A DNA stretch of 24,255 bases. Source: Chara braunii. Lineage: Eukaryota; Streptophyta; Charophyceae; Charales; Characeae. The DNA is taken from NCBI GenBank assembly GCA_003427395.1, contig BFEA01000096.1, positions 1,523,879-1,548,133 of the forward strand, given 5' to 3'. Position 1 is the stretch's first letter. The number at the start of each line of letters is the position of its first letter. Positions 19,250-24,255 of the stretch are shown here, one piece after another. A program made the position numbers and the translations under genes. Under the pieces are notes generated by a model. The model had not been told where the DNA came from. It made no database searches and saw nothing but the letters and a program-made list of their open reading frames with translations.

Positions 19250-20110
19250 GATTCAAGGCAATCACTTACTGATCATGATGGATTAAAAGTGGATTCCATT
19301 GCACTTCCATAAGTTTTGTAACTTAAAAGTCGTTACGGTTATAACATGAATTGTTGAACTCTCGATTTCTCTACACCTTACTCAATTTTGTGTCAGCATT
19401 GAGTCGGACCTCTTTTAGATGACATTGTGACTTCCCTTAATTTATTGAAACTCAATCGAAGTGGGACATTTAAGGCAATCACATGGATGGTTTATGTACT
19501 AATAGTGTAGTATGGATTCCGTCGCACTTCGACAATTTATGCTTTAAGTTAATGTATACTAACTTATTAACTCGATCGAGAGTAAACTTTAAGCCTCAGA
19601 CAATCACACGACAAACAAGATCATGGTTTAAGTACTATGGATTTCATCACAGTTCAAAAATTTATGCACATACTTCTTAAAATACGTGACAGTGTTCGTT
19701 GTGATTTAAGGATGGATTCCAACACACTTCGATAATTTTGGACTCTATCACATTTCGACAATTTATGTGACTTTAAAGACAAAACCGACATGTCATTGTC
19801 ATACATTGAAATGCACTCGAACAGCAGACGTAATGCGACACTGAATGACAGGGTTGTGAATGACCTAAGAGTCTGCATCACACGGACTAGCATTGAGCAT
19901 TTAGTCAGACGTGCTACACATAACATCGTGTGAAGGAGAAACTAGAAATCCATCGATGAGTCAATGCAATCAAACGGTAAACAAAATGGTTTATGTATGG
20001 ATTTCGACGCACTTCGAGAAATAATCATAAACTGAAATGACATTGTCATATCAAACTGAAATTCACGTGAGTACCATGGTTTCCGTCTCACTTCAAGAAA
20101 TATCGTACTC
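19250..20110 (+). repeat. degenerate AT-rich repeat with a GGATTCC...CGCACTTCGA core
   Basis: A block of the form GG-CAATCAC ... ATGG-TTTATGTACTA ... TATGGATTCCGTCGCACTTCGACAATTTATG recurs with cores at about 19291, 19514, 19639, 19714, 19999 and 20078. Spacings are irregular (roughly 30 to 280), so it is an old, rearranged array. No coding frame. Confidence 0.55.
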
Positions 20111-20121
20111 GTTAAAAATTG

Positions 20122-20166
20122 AAAGTTGAAAATTGTATCGGCAATTAAAAGTTGAAAATTGTATCG
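20122..20166 (+). repeat. 19-bp direct repeat, 26-bp offset
   Basis: AAAGTTGAAAATTGTATCG at 20122-20140 and 20148-20166, identical. A weaker pair, CGTCTCAATTAAACGCTAC and CGTCTAAATTAAATGTTAC, follows at about 20203-20263. Confidence 0.9.
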
Positions 20167-20317
20167 ACACGTGCAAGAAATCGCAAATGCAAGATTGAAG
20201 TACGTCTCAATTAAACGCTACAAGCCAACTGTGCATTGAGCTGCGTCTAAATTAAATGTTACGGACCGCAATAATGTAAACTTTCTAAAACGCTATCATT
20301 TACAAAATTTAAAGTTC

Positions 20318-21265
20318 CTACCGACGTCCCCGCGTCCCATGAGAACCAAACCCGTATAAGGTATTCATTGACGAACCGAAAGCAAGGGTTTGTGGTTGTC
20401 CCTTCGTCGCCACCCTCGAGAACACCGAAATGTACTTCAGCCTTACAAACCTATAGGCACCTGCCAAGGACTTACCGATGGCGTTACGCACACAACATGC
20501 CACTTGCTTTACCTCATGCCACATATGAACCTCATCAATTTGAACGGAAATCTCCAAATCGGATTGTCCGTTCTCATACAGAACGCGCAAATTCCTCATG
20601 TTGCGACCATAGATTCTAAGCTGGTTGCAAGAAACCAGCACTACAGCGTCTACCGAAGTTCGCTTTCGGTTTGAACATGTCACACACAACACTCTGCAGA
20701 AGTCGGAACCGGCCACAGACAACCGTACGCAACAATACGACACATCTTTTGGCTGTATTCCGGCATCGCGCAGCGGATATGCTTCCAAAAACGGATTGTA
20801 GGATGCAAAGTCCAACAACTCTTGTTTCAAGTCTGCAGACCACACCCGAGGTGACCTCGTGACGTTGTCCAGGCGAAGGTAAAACCGGTTATTCTCTTCC
20901 TTCCTGAGCGCGGCGCGCAGGGACGGAAGTTGTCTGGCACCAATGGCATAATGAGGTACTTTGATCAAACTTCCCCACTCCATCGTGGAAGCAAACTTGT
21001 ACTCCTTATGCCATGAACATTTTCTTTCCAAGATGGCTCTATCCCATTCTGCCTCGGACCACGCATCGAGAGGCTTGTCCAAGAAGGGAACGACGGTCAT
21101 CCACGGGTCGTTTTCGAACTCTGTTGTCATCGACTCGACAATTTCGGTATCGCCTCCTAAACCACGGAATTCGCATGCACAAGGGTGAATGGGACATGCA
21201 TAATCATGCTGATGGTCCATGACTCTTGTCGCACTCCCTACACAAGACATAAAATGCAAACACAA
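20318..21265 (-). CDS. hypothetical protein, 315 aa, unknown family
   Basis: The only long undamaged ATG-initiated frame outside the retroelement. The N-terminus is Cys/His-rich (M-D-H-Q-H-D-Y-A-C-P-I-H-P-C-A-C). It is followed by an acidic Trp-containing part (D-A-W-S-E-A-E-W-D-R), then W-H-K-E-Y-K-F, E-W-G-S-L, R-A-A-L-R-K-E-E-N-N-R-F-Y-L-R-L-D-N, and a Cys-rich second half with C-V-T-C-S-N-R-K-R. No signal peptide or membrane span. The ATG at 21220 (residue 16) is an alternative start. On the minus strand a TTTTATGTCTTGTGTAG-GG sequence near 21240 could be a splice acceptor, and TCGGTAGGA at its end could be a donor, so this may be one exon of a larger gene. I do not recognise it. The nearest neighbour is the gag fragment 260 bases upstream on the same strand, and it could be element-encoded. 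Confidence 0.5.
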   Translation of the reverse strand: MCLHFMSCVGSATRVMDHQHDYACPIHPCACEFRGLGGDTEIVESMTTEFENDPWMTVVPFLDKPLDAWSEAEWDRAILERKCSWHKEYKFASTMEWGSLIKVPHYAIGARQLPSLRAALRKEENNRFYLRLDNVTRSPRVWSADLKQELLDFASYNPFLEAYPLRDAGIQPKDVSYCCVRLSVAGSDFCRVLCVTCSNRKRTSVDAVVLVSCNQLRIYGRNMRNLRVLYENGQSDLEISVQIDEVHMWHEVKQVACCVRNAIGKSLAGAYRFVRLKYISVFSRVATKGQPQTLAFGSSMNTLYGFGSHGTRGRR

Positions 21266-21517
21266 ATGAAAATGAAATGTCGAAATAGTAGAAAAATCGC
21301 CTTCATGATGAACTTAACTTCGGAAATTATTTAACCATCACCAACCATCTTAAAAAATTAAACCGTGGACGATGGACAAAATTTGCTACGCAAAATCATT
21401 GCAAAAATAATACGTTCCCTTCTAAATGGAAGGACCCGTCTGGATCTTGCAGTTGAGCTCAACTCCAAGGAGCGATATTATTTAACGAAATATCAAGGTG
21501 AGATTTTTATGTCAGAC

Positions 21518-21619
21518 TCAATTTGGTCATCCGTCATAGGTTGGAGTTGCGTGCTCAACTGGATCTTGAAGTTGCGTGCTCAACTGTAAAGAGTCAATTT
21601 GGTCATCCGTCATAGGTTG
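21518..21619 (+). repeat. nested direct repeats at the end of the second gag
   Basis: TCAATTTGGTCATCCGTCATAGGTTG (26 bases) occurs at 21518-21543 and 21594-21619. Inside, AGTTGCGTGCTCAACTG occurs at 21545-21561 and 21570-21586. The gag frame ends in this block at 21527. Confidence 0.95.
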
Positions 21620-23287
21620 ATCATGATCCTCTTTCTTCGTGTCGCTTGACTTGCCGACCTCTCCGATGCCTTGGGTGCGTACGTAGACTTCTCCGTTATT
21701 TACTGTCTCCTCAAACTTGATGGATGAAATTTTTATACCTGGGCTTTCTGGTGGTTCGTCGAAATCATCCTCGAAGGTTACTCGAGAGACCTTGGCTGGT
21801 AATTGATCCGGGGATTGCTTCTCCTTTGCTTCATTCATCCTCCTCCTTCAGATATCCACATTAATCTTCATCGAGGGTTGGAAGGGAACTGGTTTGCCTC
21901 CATTAGCCCACATGACGTATTTTCGATTGTCGAGTTCAATGATGCCCTCTTTTAGTGCATCTAACATCGCTTGGCAATTTCTTTTGCGGTGATCTTCATC
22001 TCTGCAGTACATACAAGCTTTATCATTCCACGTTCCCTTTGGGCTAGGGTCGGTTTTCTCGCGCGTGGTCCGGACAGGGGGTTCCTTTTTTTTCTGGTTA
22101 TTACTTTGCAGTCTCTCTACTGCCGCCTTAAATACTTCTATCTGCTTTGTCATCTCCTCTTCTCTTCTGTCCGGTCTTTTTGCCCCCATCTTATCTTTTG
22201 GCTTCCACCTGTTATCCTTTGTATTTAACCACTTGGAGATTCCCCATTCCACGTCGTTTCGTTTCCAGTCGTTCCTGTTTCCTTCTCTCCATTCTTCCTC
22301 ACTTTTGGCTAAGTCCCCTCTTCTATGTGAGCTCACGTAGGTGTCTTTTCCTTCGATTTTGGGTCTCTTATCCTCGAATTGCGATTTTCCTCCCCCTTTT
22401 TCTGTAGTTACTCTCTTTTTCCTAGGTTGTCGAGAACCCTCGCAAGGTGTGCTTCCGTGCTTTGACCTTCGGTGTCATGGGCTAAAGCTTTGACTTGGCT
22501 AAACGTCACCTTAGAGGGAAGATCCCTCATAATTTTTTCTCATTTTTCTCGAGACAAAAATCCTAGGAATATTCCGCATCTTTCTATTTCGCTCATAAAT
22601 CCGCCTTCTACTAGAGGGTTCGAAGCTTTATCATATCTCCTTGCGAAAGCCACTAGACTCTCGTGCTCCTTTTTTTTTTATTTCTTTGAGATTTTTTATT
22701 GAATAGGATGTTTCATCACATGCAAAGATTCTTGTAATCCTTTCCCTGAATATTAGCCAACGCCAACCGTCGGGAATGACTTCTCTCACTTCGCGATTTA
22801 TTTTTGGGGCTGTGTGGTGGAGTAGATTTATAATCATCTCCTGATCGCTCCATTCCGCTCTCATTCCCAGTACCTCCCAGTTATCTAAGAATTTTGAAAT
22901 ATTTTTCCCCGTGGAGATTGTTTGGATCCCGGACAGTGCCGGTAATTGGAAGGCTTGGGCTCCCAGGAAGGGGGATACGTAAGAGCCTGGTGCATACGCC
23001 ATTCTTTAAGGTTGGCTCGTGGTTTCCATAAATGGTTCCCTTGTGTCGGGATCCGAGAATCGGGCTACTCTATTCCTGTTTAGAACGTCTTTCCTCCACC
23101 CTTCACTCTTGGAAGTGCGTTCCTCGAGTTCTGTGGCTGAAGTTTCTAATTCTTTTAGGGTCTTCCTCAATTTTCCGGCGTCCTTTGTGACATCAGTTGT
23201 CATTTTTCTAACTGGGGTACTCGTCCTTGACTCCTGTGTTTTGACTTCGCCGCCTATCGAGGATATATAGAATCCTTCCGCATCCAT
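21527..23287 (-). pseudogene. gag: second LTR-retrotransposon gag, heavily damaged
   Basis: Minus-strand gag homologous to the plus-strand one. It opens with ATG at 23287. The pieces are: an N-terminal helical part with F-S-D-P-D-T-R-E-P (stop TAA 23008-23006, then ATG two codons later); a capsid-like part with S-K-F-L-D-N-W-E and D-Q-E-M-I (frame lost at the A10 run, 22679-22670, minus sense); a continuation with S-E-I-E-R-C and M-R-D-L-P (TGA at 22542-22540); a second shift near 22430; then a zinc knuckle C-x2-C-x4-H-x4-C at 22015-21974 with the tail L-D-N-R-K-Y-V. A TGA at 21850-21848 precedes the last piece. No protease or pol domain follows. Compared with the first copy, it lacks the long Arg/Asp/Gly repeat region. 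Confidence 0.7.
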
Positions 23288-23296
23288 ATTTTTTTA

Positions 23297-23746
23297 TCAC
23301 TCTTCCATAAGTTGATCCAAGGCGACTTCAACCCTTTCCGTCGATTTTTCTAGTAGCTCTTGCAATATGTTAAAGCCCTCGTCTTTTCCTTCAACTTTCA
23401 CGACTAAGGCAGTAGCTAATGCGGTTTGCAGGTAGCATGAGTTTGCCTCCAACGTATTTAAGGATATCCCATCAACTACTACGTTGGCAAGCTCTCCAAG
23501 AGCTCGAGCGTCCTCTCTCAATTTTTCTACGGTTGTGGCTATCGTCTCTCTCAAGGTGCGTGAGATTGTTTGTCCACTAGGGTTGACAGTGAGGATTTGT
23601 ATTCTTACTAGAAAAAGCTCTCCTGCAGTTTTCCAAACGGCACACTTTCTGACTTCTATAACTGCTTTTGTGACGCACTCGGTTTCCTCTTGTAGGCTTA
23701 ATTGCTCATTATGTACTGCTTCTACTAGGACTCGTACTAAGGACAC
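23297..23746 (-). CDS. open frame upstream of the second gag, unknown
   Basis: An open stretch of about 157 codons lies between stops at 23773-23771 and 23299-23297 on the minus strand; the annotated 149 start at a GTG. It has no usable ATG near its start, so as it stands it is probably a 5'-truncated or spliced piece. It is Leu/Val/Glu-rich and looks mostly helical, with heptad-like stretches near both ends (T-I-A-T-T-V-E-K-L-R-E-D and L-Q-E-L-L-E-K-S-T-E-R-V). It ends TGA-TAA, and the gag ATG follows six bases later in the same frame. The 5' side is cut off exactly where the GAACGCG palindromes begin. It may be an accessory or N-terminal gag frame of the same element. No family recognised. 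Confidence 0.35.
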   Translation of the reverse strand: MSLVRVLVEAVHNEQLSLQEETECVTKAVIEVRKCAVWKTAGELFLVRIQILTVNPSGQTISRTLRETIATTVEKLREDARALGELANVVVDGISLNTLEANSCYLQTALATALVVKVEGKDEGFNILQELLEKSTERVEVALDQLMEE

Positions 23747-23774
23747 TTCTCTTTCTGCTCTGCCCCTATGTTAC

Positions 23775-23855
23775 CGCGCGTTCATTGAACGCGCGTTCCA
23801 CGTTCAGTTTTTGAACGCAGTGAACGCGCGTTCACTGAACGCTCATGAACGCGAT
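23775..23855. repeat. cluster of GAACGCG palindromes
   Basis: GAACGCGCGTTC, a perfect 12-base palindrome, is present at 23787-23798 and 23822-23833. Further GCGTTCA, TGAACGC and GCGCGTTC words occur between and around them, making several alternative hairpins in 80 bases. It borders the open frame on the left and a GC-rich stretch on the right. Confidence 0.85.
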
Positions 23856-23881
23856 TGACGTGTTTGCGCAAGGGGGCAGGC

Positions 23882-23984
23882 GGAGTGGAGGGGTGCTTTG
23901 GACAGTGTGGGGAGCGGCGGCGATGCTTGGGGGGGTTGTTGGCAGTGTGGGGAGTGGCAGCGGTGCTTGGGGGGGCTGTGGGCC
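23882..23984 (+). repeat. 40-bp tandem repeat, about 2.5 units
   Basis: CAGTGTGGGGAG-Y-GGC starts at 23903 and 23943, each followed by GGTGCTTGGGGGGG or a close variant. A partial unit precedes at about 23882. Confidence 0.85.
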
Positions 23985-24004
23985 AAAACTTCAGGTGAAA
24001 CGAG

Positions 24005-24028
24005 AAAAAAAAAAAAAAAAAAAAAAAA
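24005..24028 (+). repeat. A24 homopolymer
   Basis: Uninterrupted run of 24 A. It could be a retroposon tail or a simple tract. The minus-strand frames that read Phe runs across it are not genes. Confidence 0.95.
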
Positions 24029-24185
24029 GAGAGAAGGTGAATTTGGGTCTGAAGGGTCCGCGCAGCCATGTAGGGCAGACCCCCCCACCAAAATAGAGGC
24101 AGGCAGTGAATATGAAATAAAGCACGAGCTGGCCGAATATATAGCAGAGATTCGAATTTAGGTCTGTGCTTCAGCAGTTATGGGT

Positions 24186-24221
24186 CTGTCTCTTATACAC
24201 ATCTAGATGTGTATAAGAGAG
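24186..24221. other. Nextera mate-pair junction adapter (artefact)
   Basis: CTGTCTCTTATACACATCT (24186-24204) is the complete 19-base Tn5 mosaic end. It is followed directly by its reverse complement AGATGTGTATAAGAGA (24205-24220), which lacks CA before the final G. Two mosaic ends head to head are the circularisation junction of Nextera mate-pair libraries. This is not organism sequence. Confidence 0.97.
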
Positions 24222-24255
24222 TACGGTTACCCGACAGGATTGCTTCATGGCATTT
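24222..24255 (+). other. distal end of the same mate-pair fragment (artefact)
   Basis: The bases after the adapter repeat 14384-14418 in the same orientation. A fragment running from 14384 to 24185 and circularised through the adapter gives exactly this order. The G at 24221 can be assigned to either the adapter or the genomic copy. Confidence 0.95.

Noticed and set aside
20368-20862. Plus-strand frames of 63-94 codons opposite the 315-codon frame
   Set aside because: They are antisense to a longer uninterrupted frame and have no features of their own.
23843-24096. Poly-Phe and poly-Lys frames around the A24 run
   Set aside because: Homopolymer translation only.
24186-24220. Natural hairpin or transposon end
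   Set aside because: It is the synthetic Tn5 mosaic-end pair used in library preparation.
24221-24255. True direct repeat with 14384-14418
   Set aside because: The mate-pair adapter immediately before it gives a full technical explanation.

Overview
The window looks like nuclear intergenic DNA from a large, repeat-rich eukaryotic genome. It has no operon structure, no recognisable host gene, many microsatellites and minisatellites, and decayed retroelement pieces on both strands. The gag-protease style (a Cys-x2-Cys-x4-His-x4-Cys knuckle followed by a short conserved tail, then a retropepsin fold) recalls LTR retrotransposons of streptophyte algae such as Chara. That assignment is from memory and is tentative; a fungus or a plant is not excluded.

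Layout. 0.68-2.0 kb (minus) and 17.0-18.4 kb (plus) hold two diverged copies of one dispersed repeat. Each has a TATAAAA box upstream of a broken reading frame that starts M-A-L-H-G-Y-R-P. 2.3-6.3 kb (plus) is the 5' part of a Ty3/gypsy-like element: a leader open frame, a long gag-protease frame with one internal TGA, and a protease-to-RT linker cut off before reverse transcriptase. 6.3-7.2 kb is AT-rich and empty. 7.2-8.1 kb is low-quality sequence with many N bases. 8.2-9.75 kb is tandem repeats (103 bp, 52 bp, GT/GA). 10.4-10.6 kb is a 26-bp tandem array. 10.6-11.3 kb (minus) is a decayed reading frame of unknown family. 12.3-16 kb is degenerate repeats, hairpins and homopolymer tracts. 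16.4-16.6 kb (minus) carries a fragment related to the leader frame at 2.65 kb. 19.2-20.2 kb is a degenerate AT-rich repeat. 20.3-21.3 kb (minus) is the only sizeable intact frame of unknown function (315 codons). 21.5-23.3 kb (minus) is a second, more damaged gag, with another open frame just upstream of it.

The clearest single observation is technical. At 24186-24221 there is a Nextera mate-pair junction adapter, two inverted Tn5 mosaic ends. The 35 bases after it are identical to 14384-14418. This is what an untrimmed, circularised mate-pair fragment of about 9.8 kb would leave, so the last 70 bases are a library artefact and not genome. No complete transposon, no reverse transcriptase or integrase domain, no tRNA or rRNA gene and no CRISPR array was found.
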